Source of the DNA: Burhinus oedicnemus
Taxonomy: Eukaryota > Chordata > Aves > Charadriiformes > Burhinidae
Length of the DNA: 64,000 nucleotides
Assembly: GCA_008921705.1 (NCBI GenBank)
Contig: VFFE01007042.1
Coordinates: 397,123 to 461,122 of the forward strand
Reading direction: 5' to 3'
Shown here: piece by piece, positions 36,929 to 50,211 of the stretch
How positions within the stretch are numbered: the stretch's first letter is position 1
How the letters are laid out: each line of letters opens with the position of its first letter
Translations under genes and position numbers: made by a program
The notes under the pieces: generated by a model
Databases searched by the model: none
The model's input: only the letters and a program-made list of their open reading frames with translations
Told to the model about the DNA's origin: nothing

Positions 36929-39900
36929 ATTATAAATTAAGAAAACAGATACTTTGATTAAAATAAAATTAATGGCAATATAATGTAAAAACATCAGTAA
37001 GTCTGACTAGCTTCCCTCAAAGATACATCTAATGTTACTTGACAATTATTTGAGTATATAGGAAGCCTGAAGAATAAAAAACCATCCACTCAGTGGCAAA
37101 AAAAACCTCCCTGTCAAACACTAAATTTTTAATCCCATCTTCAGTGCACAGAAGATTATAAAGCAATAGATTTAGTTTTAATGTTCCAAAAATATTTTTC
37201 TCAGATAAATACAATGAAAATATACCATGATCTTCCTAGAAAACAAAAAAATGAATAGTGACATTTAAGGTAGGTGAAAAATTGAATGAAACTTCAATAA
37301 CCTAATGGAAATGGTTCCACAATTAGTACCTACGTGTTCTTTTTTTTTTTTCACATATCCTGTAATGATATTTCACAAAGAAAATAAAGAAATTGTCAAT
37401 TCAATAATGATGTTGTATACAAAATGAAGCAGAGGTTAATCTAACAATGTATTCATCTATATGCAATACTAAGATGATAATTTCATAAACTGAAATTTTC
37501 AAATATAAACTACAAGATCCTGTTATTTAATGTTGCATTATCTGCCCTGTTTTACAAAGTCAGAAGCCTTCACTCAGAGTCCTGGGTTTGAGAAGCTCAA
37601 CAGCATGTTCTCTCTTTCTATTATTTTTACTGACATAACATAAAGATTTTGCACAACAGTGCTGAATATCCCATTTAATCAAAAACTGAAACCTGATGTT
37701 ATAGATGTTACTCAAATTGGAAAGTCAAGTATTCCAAAATTAGAAAATGTTCCTCTACAACAGTCTTTGATTGCACACAGACATGCCACCCTTTCCTCTG
37801 AATCCTTGCCTTATTCATCAGAGTGACTGAACAGCAATCAGGAATTAAGTCTGTTCTCTTTTTTTTAAAATGATCCTCTTCATACCATAGATTTGCCGTA
37901 TTTGCTGCATGCACCAGATTTTAGTCTTGAGTTTTTGCTTCATGTTTATCACTGAGGATGCTGTCCCTAACAAAACTGTCTCACCCATTCCTCAAATAAA
38001 ATAAAAAAAAGATGAGTTTTCACATCAGGAATCTGAGGTACAGGAAAATTAATGCCAAACTTTGTCAACTCCTCAGTGCTTTGGATATAAACTTGAAATC
38101 CCAAGAAGCTGATTTTTCTGAGTGTATTGCACTTGGGATGTCAGAGTCCAAAAGAGATACTAATGGCTTCATTTTCTATACTGTGTTTTGAGGGATGCAA
38201 GTATATTCTGATAGACAGAAAAACATACATAGAAAGATAACTGACATATCTGTAAGCACATGCTATCAGGAAACTAAAAGGACTCAAACTCTGTACTAGT
38301 CATACATTTTTCACATCCTTAAAAAGCAATCTGCCTCCTCTCTCTTCTCTGGTAACATCCTCAAAGATATTTTAATTCATACTTCTCCAACTATACTCTG
38401 AGCACCTGTATTCATGCGTTTAGCTTTGAAAGCTGCTGCTTTTCTTTCAGATTTAAAAGATGAAGAAAGGCTTGTGCATCTAAAACACACGATTTTGCCA
38501 GCTCTGCAAGTTGTTCCTGATAAAACATCTCATCTCCTCCTATAAACATTGTCCTGTTTATATCCGTAGACCACCCCAGTTACCACAGTGCCATTTACAA
38601 GGGGAAATGAAAAACTACAAAGCTCATTACACAGAAAAAATAAGAATTTTGAATTCACTTCTCTGCTGACTATCTTCTCTGCGAGATGATCTTTTCTCAC
38701 CCATCCCTGTCAGAGGTTTTGTATATATGGTATGTACCAACGTGTACGCAGAATGTGTACAAACACTAAACCTTCACAAGCCAAAGACACAGGGAGTGGT
38801 ATCTGAGCTCACATTTACCCATCTGTAGAGATGGCAAAGCCATAGACTCTTCACACTGGGTTTATAAATCACAAAGCACCAAAGTCCTATTGAAAAAATA
38901 ATCCTAGGATTTGTATTCCTTACAAAAAGTCCTAAAATTGCCAATATGGAGAGCAATATGCTTTACAGCTATTTCCTGTGGAGTTTGTGCTAGATGGGAA
39001 GGTGTAATCATTTCTGCTGGAAAAAAAAATAAAAAATCAGCTATTGATTGCAAGGGGTTAAAAATACTGAATCAAGTCATTAAAAAATCATTAGGATTTG
39101 TATTTTCCTTTGTTCCTGCTGAATGCAACAAATATCTCATTTAGCAGAAATACATATGGTTAAGAGATGATTTCTCTGTAGAAGAAAATGAGACAAATGA
39201 CATATTTTTAACAAACGCTTTTAATTTACAGAACGGGGTTTGATGCGCCTCAGATTATCTGTATTTCTGGCTTGCCCCTAGTTACAGAGAGATCAGTGCT
39301 TCTCTAGAGGAGGTTGACTTGATATGTATGCTCCAGTTTTTATACCATTCAGCATTAAATCAGGAGGCGTGATTGTTAACCTTCTCTTCAAAAGACTTTC
39401 ACATGTCCAAGCAATACTTTCATTTAAATAATACTACAAAGTGTTTATTGAGTAGTTTGCTTATAATGCAAGCCACCAGCATATTTGGTACTGTAAATCA
39501 AATTAAATGTAGTTACCTCTGATTCACATACTGAAAACGAGAGAGTCAGGACCAGGGTCAATGCTGCACTGAAATACGTGTTAATCACTTACTTAGTCAA
39601 ACTGGTGAGATTTTTATCCGTTATAAATCAATGTAAATCCACTGATGCAGCGGTCAAATCATGCCAAGGAAAGTTCTGTCCACTTTAATATCGTTTCATA
39701 ATCACTTAAGGAAGTGCACATTCTTAATGGAAGCAAGTGCCTAATGTTCTCTTGCAATTATTTAGCATTTTAATGATTTTGTTGTTTGTGATCAGCTCGC
39801 TTGGAAAGTATTATTTTAGGAGAGAATTTGTGATTTCTCTTCGGAACAGATTTAAACGTTTAGAAAAAGAACAGCAATCTCCTGGGAGTAAACGCTGACT

Positions 39901-41493
39901 GTAGTACTGGAGTGGCCCCAGCGGCATGCCCGGTGTGGTTATGGTCCCTTTCCACTCTCAGAACAGAAAAGAGCTTCCACAAAAAGCAGGCAGAGACCGT
40001 GCCCAGCCGCCGGCAGCTTTCCCGAGCCTGAGCAGGGGGAAAGCGGGTAGGACAGGCAGGCCAGAAGGAGATGGGTAGAACGTAGGTGGTGTGTGCCAGC
40101 AGGAAAAGTGTGAGAAAAGAACTGACGCGGTGGGATCATAAAAGTGAAAATTATGCATCCACACATTTTATACAAATTGTTTCCAAGTACAAGCTGAAGT
40201 AATGCTTCGTGTATGCAATGTGACAGTAGAGCCCTAAAACCAATCGTACTGGGTGGAAAACGATGAAATACGAAATGATTTTTAGACTTGAATTGGGAAG
40301 CTGAAAAAGGACTGTAGTGCTCTCTGACAGCAGACGATAGATTTATTATTAACTGAAAGGACCAAATGAATTAAAAAAGCAGCTGATAGAGCACGTGAAA
40401 AAGGCTGGGATATTTTTTTAAGACTATCTCAGAGGGAAGTAGACATTTTCACGAAACATATAGACATAATATTAAAAAAAGAAAACTATTAAAATATTAA
40501 TTCTAGAACTGTATTAGCAACAAGCTAAATCAGAATGTGAAGAGACTCTCTAAAAATGAGACTCCAAGATGAAGACTTTCAGGGCAGTAGCTTGGGTTGC
40601 ATTTTGATGGTCAGAGCAAGCAGATATTCACCTGAATGTTACCAGCTAAAAGTGCATGTGCTGCAATTATAGTCAACTTAGAAAGGCATTTTTTAAATGG
40701 GTGTCTTAGAAACTCACTTACCCACATCAAAGTCACAGAACGCTTCAGTACTGCAACGGCCTCTGCAAATATATAACCTTGCCACGTTGTTATATCAGCT
40801 CCTACAAACCCAAGACTCATAAATCAAAATTCTGGTATCTTCTCTACAAACTACAAACAGCCTTTAATTAAGCACGCGGTAGTTAAATCAGAGATCAAAG
40901 ACACTCGCATTTTGTGTATCCTGTCTATTCAGCACCCAGGGAAACCGCGTGAGGGATTTCTGCACCTCGGAAATGGATTCTGGACTCCAGGGCTCAGCTT
41001 TTGACATTAATTCATTGTGTGAGCCTCTGGAAGGTATTTAATCTCCCCGTGCTTTTGTGCCCTACTTGCAGTATGTGTGAAAACTGATCATTTGAGAGGC
41101 AGTGGTCTCATCTGAAATAATTTAACCTTTACAGAAGTTCAGTGAAATTCTTGAATAAAGGGATGACAAGTAGAATAGGAAACGCTACCACTGTTTCCTT
41201 TCCTAAGAAAACTGCAAGGGCGTTGGCATACATCATCATAGAAAAGCTTTACCTGAATAGGTAGAAGAGTGAGGTATTTCAGATATGAGAAGAGTGGGTT
41301 TTTATTAAGATAGTGAGTTTGCCAACGAGGCTAACTGCCTTGTGAATTAGAGACCTTTCCAACGAGGGCTGTGATAGTGCAACACACCAAATGAGAATGA
41401 GGTAAAAAAGAAAATCCTAAATCTGTAGCATAATTAGCTTTCAATGTTACTGTAGAAAACGGTGATGGGTAAAAATTTCACCGGCATAAAACT

Positions 41494-41533
41494 CAGATCA
41501 TGATTCAGTTATTCAGATCATGATTCAGTTATT
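41494..41533. repeat. Perfect 20-bp tandem duplication
   Basis: Two adjacent identical copies of CAGATCATGATTCAGTTATT are present. Confidence 0.95.
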
Positions 41534-43357
41534 ACCACAACGGCCCAGATGATCAGTTAGTATAGCACACACCTCTGTGTAGTTCCCTGGAAAACAGCTC
41601 ACGGTAATAAATAAGGCACAAAATAAACATATCTTGTAGGAAATTCACTCACATCACACACAGTTTTAGAGCTGCTATTATAAAGCCATTGCAAACAGTC
41701 AAAGCTCCCACCAGCCAAAACGAATCTGCCCAAAGCACCTGGAATTTGCAGGAGGCTGTAGGAGGTCTGTCGTGATGGGATTAAGAGCCTGGGTCTTTTC
41801 TCTCTGATTTGTTGCTCAGAACATTTGTATCGTCAAAAAATGTAAATTGGGTCTTTGAAGTGGTCTTCCTATAATGAACCTCACTGTTTTTTAACCAAAG
41901 GGCATAGAAACTGCAACACACAAAAATTAAAAAATCACTGTTTAGTTGGACACTTGATGCTGTGACTGAAGCAACAGTATTCATTGCTCTGGATAAAAGA
42001 AAGTAATAATTTAGTATTGGAAGGCATGGAAGGATTCATTTTACAGTATGCAGGATCTAAGCAAAACCGCAATGATTTATTTTATGGCCTTAAATAATTA
42101 AATATTGAATAGCAAAAGAAACGAATAGTTTTTAGATTTCATTTTCAAACCAACTCTGACATGGCTGTTCTTTGGGTTTGCTGTAATGTAATTTTTCCTG
42201 TAAGGAAGTGAAGCCAGTGATCCCTTCCAAGTGTCTTGTATCTTAAAGCTTGTACAAAAGTAGTCCATGGATTAATGGAAGTTTTACAATACCACTGAAC
42301 TTTTTTTTGGTTGCCCTTCTACTCATTAAGTCTCCCTATTGGTAAATATTGTCCGAAAATTACTGATTGTATGTACATCACAAAACAATACTATGTATGG
42401 TATAGATAGATTAAATTTGTATTTATCTATTCTGTGTAGGAAGAAAAATCTACAGCAATAAAAGACATTAAAGACAAAAAGGTGTGCTAACATAGACTTA
42501 CTGCTTCCATGAGCACAGGTTAACATCAAGGGCAGCTGGCGAGTGGGAGGTTGCCTAAGAGGCTACAGCAAGTAAGTTGGTAGATGTTTCACTAGAGCTA
42601 CATCAGCAACTCTACAGTGAAATGATTAGATGTTGGCTACATTTTGTCAGTATTTCCCAAAGGCCTTATGGCTCCTTTTCTATCCCCAGGCTAGTACATA
42701 ATCATCATCCAGTCAGAAAACCTGCATTATGTGGTGCACTGACGTGTAGCCACAGTGGGATGGAGAAACCTGTGTAAGTCATGCCACAGAAAATGCATCT
42801 GTAAGACAAAAGTAAGTTCTGAAAGGACTCGTGAGTTAGGAGCAATAAATAAAATGGTTGTTCTGGTAACTAACACTGATTCATTCTTCTAAACCTCTCT
42901 ACATTATCAAATGACTATTACAGGCAGCAAATGCAGAAGAAGCATTAGGTAATACCCCCTCAGGCACTATAAGAACATACCCTTCTCATCATAAGTTGGA
43001 GGCAGAAGAAGCTCTCAGTTTTTTTGTCCGGAGCAGTGTATTTTTCAGGTTATCCAAACAGAACTGTATCAGCAGCTCCATGTTTTTCTTTACAGCCCAG
43101 CTTTCTTACAACAGTTCCTTCAGCTCCCTTTCCGTTACATTCAAATTATTTTTAAAAACAAATTTTTTCCCCACACACACCATCTCTATTCTTCTCATGT
43201 TGCGAAGTGCTTGTGGGACTGATTTCATATGCTGTGCCTATCACAATCAGATATGCTTTCCAGATAACTTCTGGGTTAGCCTCCAGAAGATGCACTGCTT
43301 CTCTCAGTTCATAAGGTATGAGAACAGGTAGTCTAGGAAATGGTTCTCCAGATGGCA

Positions 43358-43411
43358 ATTCCTAAAAAAAAAAATCCTAATTCCTAAAAAATTCCTAATT
43401 CCTAAAAAAAG
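43358..43411. repeat. AATTCCTAAAAA short tandem repeat
   Basis: About four imperfect copies of (AATT)CCTAAAAA(A)n occur, with variable A-run length. This is consistent with slippage. Confidence 0.85.
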
Positions 43412-46330
43412 GCAGTAGGCAGGACACAGTAATATTTTTTTTCTACCTAGACAAAGCTTAGGACTTGGTAAGTGCTTTGAAAGGATGCACTCGGTGTTTC
43501 CACTGACTCGGTCACCTTTAGCACAATTGCACTGGGAACAAATACAAATATGTTTAAAATAAAATATAGGATGAGGCCAAGAAATTTAACAGCTAAGGTA
43601 TTCCAGAGTACACGGAGTATTTCAATAGAAGCAAAAAGCCTATGCTAAGATTATAGCAGACTATTCTTATAGTCTGGTTTAATGAGATTACAAACCACAG
43701 TTCAGCTTAATTGTGAAGGTCCAAGTTGTACACATTTTTCCTATCCCATTTCCAGCACTGGATTTTATAAATTTCGCATAAAGCATTTGCAACACAGAAT
43801 TTCTTAGGAGATTCTTGCTTTTCTACAACTGCACTATCATTTATGTGCCACACTGTTCCATTTCTCACTTAAATGCAACAGATTTTCTTGAAATATTAGA
43901 CAGTAAATGTACCTATACTAAATGGAAAGGATTTTCTATAGATGTTGAGGAGAAGTGAGAATCAATTACTGCTTCTTGCATACGCTGGAGAAGGAAGTTT
44001 GAGGTTCTGTACTGATTCACTCCCAATAGACACCAACTCAAACACTCACAACCGTGGTTAAAAAAGGTTCTTCCACCACTAGGGAAGCACAGACAAGTAC
44101 TGTCAAGGATAAGCTATAAAATGTATGCCCCTCATCTCCACCCTCACACTAAAGAGTCAGCAAATATTGTGGAAAAGTAAATTACCTGGCTAAAATGTAA
44201 TTTTGGGTTGAGTGAAACAGTTAACAAGTTCAATCAGTCAATTCAGAAAACATTTTGTTAAGTGTGTTGAAAGTTTCCACGTTTCTCCCTGCTACTGTGT
44301 TAGCTGAATTTTCCTACTGGTAGCAGTTCATCTAAGAACACACCGTTTTGGAACAAGTAAATAACAAGTGACAGGTGTGACTCAGCCAACTCTAACTAAA
44401 ACTGAAGCATTACAGTAGCTATTGCCAGATTGAGGGGGAAAATGGGAGAAAGTAGAGTTACGGCGATGGTCTCCACTAGCGATATTCACACGGTCAGCAA
44501 ACTGACTGATAGAGTCAGGTCTAATTCACAGTAGGACCATAGCAGCAAAGGAGTACGTTTGCAAGAGACAGAGAATGACAAGGCCATGTCACAATTTTTG
44601 CGCTGTGCCTGACTGCAGTATAATCAGTCCTGGCCAGTAACAATACTGTCAGCTGTCACTGGGAAATAGCCGTATTGTACTTCTAATGTGAAATTGGAAA
44701 CTTTCACATGTAGCTAATGAAAAACCTCCAGTATTAATGGAATCCTTTCAAAAGAAGTCTAGATGGAGAAATTCTTGGTGGAGCTTGAAATAGACATCCT
44801 GATTAGGCTCCAGGATCACGTGTACATGGTCAGCATCATCTCATGTTTTCTCTGTTGTCTACGGGAGTTCTTCTGATAACCCGTGTAATTTTATTCCTGT
44901 ATACCAACTGACCCAATATTTCAGTTGATTTAAGAATTACAACTGACATATTTTATCTCGTCAAAGAGCACTGTCCTCTTGAGAAAAGTCAAACCTGGAA
45001 GCAAGATACCAGAGGGAGATTACTTCAGTGCCCCTGGAGCAGGGAGGCCTGCAAGGTGCAAAACCTTTGGTATCACTTGACATCCTAAGGACAATAGCAA
45101 GAGAGAAAGAGGTACGGAAGCCATGAAAAACACCAATAAAAACAGACCTTCAATCAGGTCGGTGTGTGGTATCAGCAAAGAACAGATTTTGTCCAAGCAA
45201 GGCACTGCTCTGCAGCGGAGCAGAGCTAAGCTACAAGAGCAGACATAGAGTCTGTGGCACTGACAAACCATGTAAGATATCACTCACCGCTGCCACGGGA
45301 AATAATGGCTTCAGGAAACGGCAATACACCAAAAAACCCAAAACCAAAAAAATGACAGATGCTTTAGCTCCCAAGATTACTCACATCAGCAACACAATTC
45401 TGCATTGTATCTACAACCAAAACTGTGGAGACCTTTCAGAGTGGGAGCCTGGAAGCGGCTGCAGGCTGAATCCTGTGAGCAGCACCACAAAACGCCGGAG
45501 CTGTGCAGAGCCCATTTACTGCAAAGCATTTTGCTGCAAGGCAGCAATAATATCTACCTTCCTCCCCTCCCCTCGCAGTTTTGCTGATAGTAGTTTTTAT
45601 GCGCTACTGGATCACTCTAATGACCCATGTTGAAATCATTAGGAAACAGTTCAGGTTTTTCTACATTAATGACTGACACAATAAACTGTGTCTTATTTAA
45701 CTGCTCCATTGTCAGAGCTTATAAATGTGACTTTTCAGACCTACCTTCATTTTTCACTACCTTTATTTCTAATGGCCTTAGCCAAATCACATGGGGATAC
45801 TTCCAGTGTGAATTAGAAACTTACTTCATTATTTTGTGCAATAATTCTTTTATGGATGGTGAAAATGAAGCTACAAGGCCAAATTTTACCTCCATGTACC
45901 TGCACAGGTTGCAAGGCGACTTGATTTAAACCACTAGGAGTGGTGTTGAAAGGCTGAATTTGAATGCACCCACTCATTATTTTTGGAGTTGTTCTATAAA
46001 ATGCAACCTTTCTTTGGGCTAATCATGTATAACAGCTGAGTCCATAATAATATAATAATATAAATGTCCAGTCTCGGACCTCCACTTCACTGTGGCAGCC
46101 CTAATAACATACCTCCAACCTGCTCCACATTAGAAATACCCATCAGGGAACCTTGGCTGTCAAGCTCAGATCCTGTACTCTTCCCTTTGTCCCCATGCAT
46201 GAATAAGGGGGTTGGAGGAAGGATGGGATCAAGCACTCACAGGGACGGCACTAATGACAACAAACAGCGCTATCCTTTCAAAACAAAACAGAAGAAAGAG
46301 CCAACAGCTTCCAGGGCTGCATTAGGCAGC

Positions 46331-46566
46331 GCATCGTCAGCAGGTCAAGGGAGGTGATCGTTCCCCTCTGTGGTACCTGCTGGGCGAGCCAAGAAGATAG
46401 AGCCAGACTCTTCTCAGTGGTGCCCAGTGACAGGATGAGAGGCTATGGGCACAAACTGAAACACAGGAAATTCCATTTAAACATAAGAAAAAAAACTTTT
46501 TTACTGTCAGGGTGGTCAAACAGTTTGCCCAGAGAGGCTTTAGAGTCTCCATCAGTAAAGCTAGCT
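46331..46566 (+). mobile_element. CR1 LINE internal fragment with deletion
   Basis: Sense CR1 text is recognisable: CAGCAGGTCAAGGGAGGTGAT, a gap, then GCCAGACTCTTCTCAGTGG. The plus-strand translation gives [20 protein letters not shown], then [10 protein letters not shown] and [10 protein letters not shown]. Compared with the usual CR1 order, much of the sequence between the GGTGAT phrase and the GCCAGACTC phrase is missing, and the 3' tail is lost. Confidence 0.88.
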
Positions 46567-48989
46567 GTCCAACCTGATGCACTAATACTTCAAGTATTTC
46601 CACTGTATTTCATTACTAGATGTTCAGGTGCTGACTGAGGAGGAAGACAGTTTGCCTCAAGGAGTTGCAAAAAAGGAATAAACCTTTGAAAAAAATGTGT
46701 GCTTTCTATGTGCTGTCCCTTTCCATGCTTCCTAGGAAAAGTCACCACAGGAATGGCATGCTACAAAACTGCTGGCTAGAGAGCAGGCTGACTTGATGGA
46801 GATCGTAGTTCTTACTGTTGTTCTACAGGTGAAGAGAAGTGAATGCCCTTCTGAAGTTATTTACAAGCAAATGTTTGCCTAGCTCACGTATCTCCCCTCA
46901 CCAAGTTTGCCAGACCCTTGAACCCTGCACAGAGACCACGTGAGACAGGCTTGCAGTGACCAGTTAAACGTGGCACGAAGTCCACCTGCCCGTAGCTGTG
47001 CCTCCATCCATATCATCAACATGACTTGCCTCATGGCAGAGAAGGGGCATGGGCAGCTCAGCCTCAAAAGTGTCCTCTCAGATTGTGAAACTGGAGAGAG
47101 CCCTGGTGTATGCAGTTTTGGACAGAAGATCAAGCTGGTGAACATGAACATGTTTTCTTGCTGCTTCACGTTCAAGGTAGTTGCCAGGAACAGGCAGTGA
47201 AGGAAGGACAGGTTTGGGTGACCCAACGGCTGCCGGGTTAGCTGGGGGACCAGCTTCATCGCAGTGGTTTGTTTGCAGCCTCCTCATTTAGGGATTTCAA
47301 ACCCCCAAACTGAGATTAAGCACCATGTAAGCAAACCTGAAATTCTCTTCTCTGATGTAGGACTTGAATATTGCCTTCTGGGAATGAAGCAAACCATAAA
47401 CAGACATCTAAATATAATTTTGCTAATAATTTCACAAACTGCTAAGGAGGGATTCTTGTCTTTGCAGCGATTCTGTGATTTTAAGTTTTATATACTGTGT
47501 CATTTTATTTTGCAGGTGACCTCCAATTCTGCAAAGGCTTTTAGGTGTGTTGTTATAAATTTAAGTCTGAAATGAGCTGACCTGCTTAATTGGGATGTCT
47601 ACAGAGTTTAATAAAACAATTTAGTGCATCAGGTTTTTTCCTGCAAAAGGACCCTGATTTCTCACAGCTACATCAGAGACATTTAAACTCAACTGGCAAT
47701 TTATAATGCTGTTTAAAAAAACTGCTGCATAATTTGGCCACATCTACAAAGCCTATTTCCCACAGTTCCATTCATTTAGTGGAAACCTTGCTTTTTTATT
47801 TTCTTGATATCTTCCTGGAAATTCTTCAGTCTCTCGCCCCACACTTTTGGGGGAAAAAATTTATTTGGCAATCTCAGGTCTTCACAAAATGGTGGACTTG
47901 GTTTTGCTGCAGAGCAGCACCTGTGGTGGCTGCTGCACCGATTGGAGAAGGCGTAACATTCACTTGTGTAGCACAGGAGATAGCTGCTGGCAGGGGAAGA
48001 AAAAATGAGTAGGTGGTCCATATGTTTCTGAACAATCTTTAGTCCAATTCTTTCTGGCAGATGCAACCTTCTGTAGAAGACATCATCTTGGACTAAAGCC
48101 TCTGTTATTAATGTGCTTTTTTCCCCACCTCTGTCTCCTGCTATCTACTGTTTTCCTAAGTTGTCTTGAAGCTGTTTCTTTGCTACTGCTTTCTTCCAAG
48201 CAAGGCAGCGGGTCATGGCTGTTGTGGCTGGGAACAGGTCCTGGTACCCCACAGGGTGTTCATGGCTGAGACCATTGCTCATTCTCCTTCCTGAAGGGGT
48301 TTTGTAAACCATTGCCTCAGACTCTGTGCAATGTTGCAGCATATAGTGCAAGTTTGTTATCCTTGGCAATGGGAATGAAATAGGAAAGAATACACCTTAT
48401 TTTCATTTTAGTGCCTTTCAAAAAAAGAAGTGTTAAAAGGTCATTGTTAGCATGGTGAAGGGCTCCTCTGAAGTCACAAACAGATACAGTATTAACCGTG
48501 CCACTGTACATGTAGGAATTATGATGCAGGCGACACTCGTCTCTACCTGTTGGTCAATAACCACGTGCCAGATCATGTCTATGAGACCTTCCACGCATGG
48601 GTCTCATGCACTGGAGAATGGTACACTGCGATTCTGCTCTGCATGATGGAATCCCTTGCAGGAGTAGGCTGGTAAGGGGAATAGGCAGTCCTTGGTTCTG
48701 CATGGACAAGACCTGGCATGCAGTGACTCCATAGATTATCTTTAGTCACTATTTACGTACTAATATCCATTCTTTGGAGCCCTTGAGGGAGGGGATTGTT
48801 GTTCAGGAGAATAAAGTCATGGACCAGATCTGTCCTGATAGACATAGAATTGTTATGTAGGCATTTGGGTCTGAGAGTAACCACGGGTCTCTGCAGATCC
48901 TATAGAACAGACCCTGACACTTTATTCCCTTACTGTGGTTCCAGTTTTGTACCTGTGGAGTAACTGGAAGGAGACTACCTTAGAGAAAG
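46567..48989. other. Non-coding intronic stretch
   Basis: No repeat or exon with splice support was seen. Overlapping short open frames at 46.9-47.3 and 47.7-48.1 kb lie on both strands and show no recognisable domain. Confidence 0.5.
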
Positions 48990-49180
48990 TCATACAGAAT
49001 GGACGAGGCTGGCAGGCACCTCTGGAGGTCACTGAGTTCATTAAAGCAGGGTCAACTATGGCCGATTGCTCAGGGCCACGTCCAGTCAGATTTTAAACAT
49101 CTCCAAGGATGGAGACTCCATAGCTTCCATGGGCAAAGTTGGAGTGTTTGACCACCCTTACAGTAAAAAAGGGCTTTCTG
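48990..49180 (-). mobile_element. Degenerate CR1 LINE 3' fragment
   Basis: In reverse orientation it retains TCATACAGAATGG, ACCTCTGGAGGTCA, AAGCAGGGTCAACTA and CTCCAAGGATGGAGACTCC. Several substitutions and small deletions indicate that it is older than the copy at 36480. Confidence 0.9.
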
Positions 49181-50149
49181 CCAAAGAGAATGACACTTCG
49201 GCGCAATGAATAAGCTGAGGTTGTAAACTATTCTTCTATGGTAAGATATCATGAAATTCAACAGAGAATGATCTGTTTTCTACAGAACTCTTAAATGACC
49301 TTATAGGAATCCACAGAGTGCTCTCTGCTGAGCTGTAGATGTTTTTAAAAGAAGTTTAATTTCTGTAAAACCCACCGATTCCACCCTTCTAAAATTCTAC
49401 AGGCCTATTCTCCTGGGGTTCATTATCCCAGAAATCCAGGTCAAGCGCAGTGTTCATCTACCGCTCACTCCAAACCTCAAAACTAACTGGAATAGGTACC
49501 ATGTAATGTCTGCAAATTGCATGCTTCTCCACAGCATATTCTGCACTTGAACAGCAGTAGTGCTACCACTGCAAGCACTGCAGGTGATACGCAGATTTTT
49601 GTTTCAATAATGAATCAAAACAAGCTAATCTGAGCAGAGCAAACTGCTGCTGTAGAATCGTTCACTACGAAGTAGACATTTTCAAAATAGACATAAAGCT
49701 AAATACTACTTAATTTTTGTTGCATATTAATAGACTTTCAAAAACAGCTGACACGAGCTTTTGATGCGCCGGGAAGCTCAGTCAGCCAGGGGCAGCCAAA
49801 ATCACAGCTGCTTTTGTGGTGCTAACTCTAGTCACTCATGCCACAAAACCACAGGAGGAGCATTTTCCAAGCAGGGAAGGACAGTGTTTCTGTTCCACTG
49901 CTTATTGCACCATTGGCTGAGTCATCACAGCCTCAACAAATATTCTGCAATTAGAGTTGTTCATTTTAACTATACCAAAGAGCTCCAGAGCAATAGCTGT
50001 AAATATTTATTACCATTTCAAGACTGAAATACTTCTGCCACACTGCATCCTGCCAGGTAACCTCCTTGGCAGCTCATGTAGAGGGGAATGAAAGCTTCCC
50101 TCTAAAAGGAGAGCTAACACTGTGAAGCCCTTTTCATAAAGCATCTTGA
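49181..50149. other. Non-coding intronic stretch
   Basis: I see no gene or repeat. Confidence 0.5.
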
Positions 50150-50211
50150 ATCATAGAATCATCGAATCATCTAAGTTGGAAGGGACCTTTAAGATCATTG
50201 AGTCCAACCAA
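50150..50211 (-). mobile_element. CR1 LINE 3' terminus, minimal fragment
   Basis: About 62 bp comprise the terminal repeats (ATCATAGAATCATCGAATCAT), then AGTTGGAAGGGACC and AAGATCATTGAGTCCAACC. Only the extreme 3' end was inserted. Confidence 0.93.

Larger units (their letters stand above)
36929..46330. other. Long non-coding intronic stretch
   Basis: This is unique AT-rich sequence. It contains a perfect 20-bp tandem duplication at 41494-41533 and a CCTAAAAA-type repeat at 43358-43411. No exon or interspersed repeat was recognised. Confidence 0.5.

Noticed and set aside
45166..45633. 155-codon plus-strand open frame
   Set aside because: It shows no family resemblance, has a mixed Cys-rich random look, and lacks acceptor/donor structure consistent with an exon.
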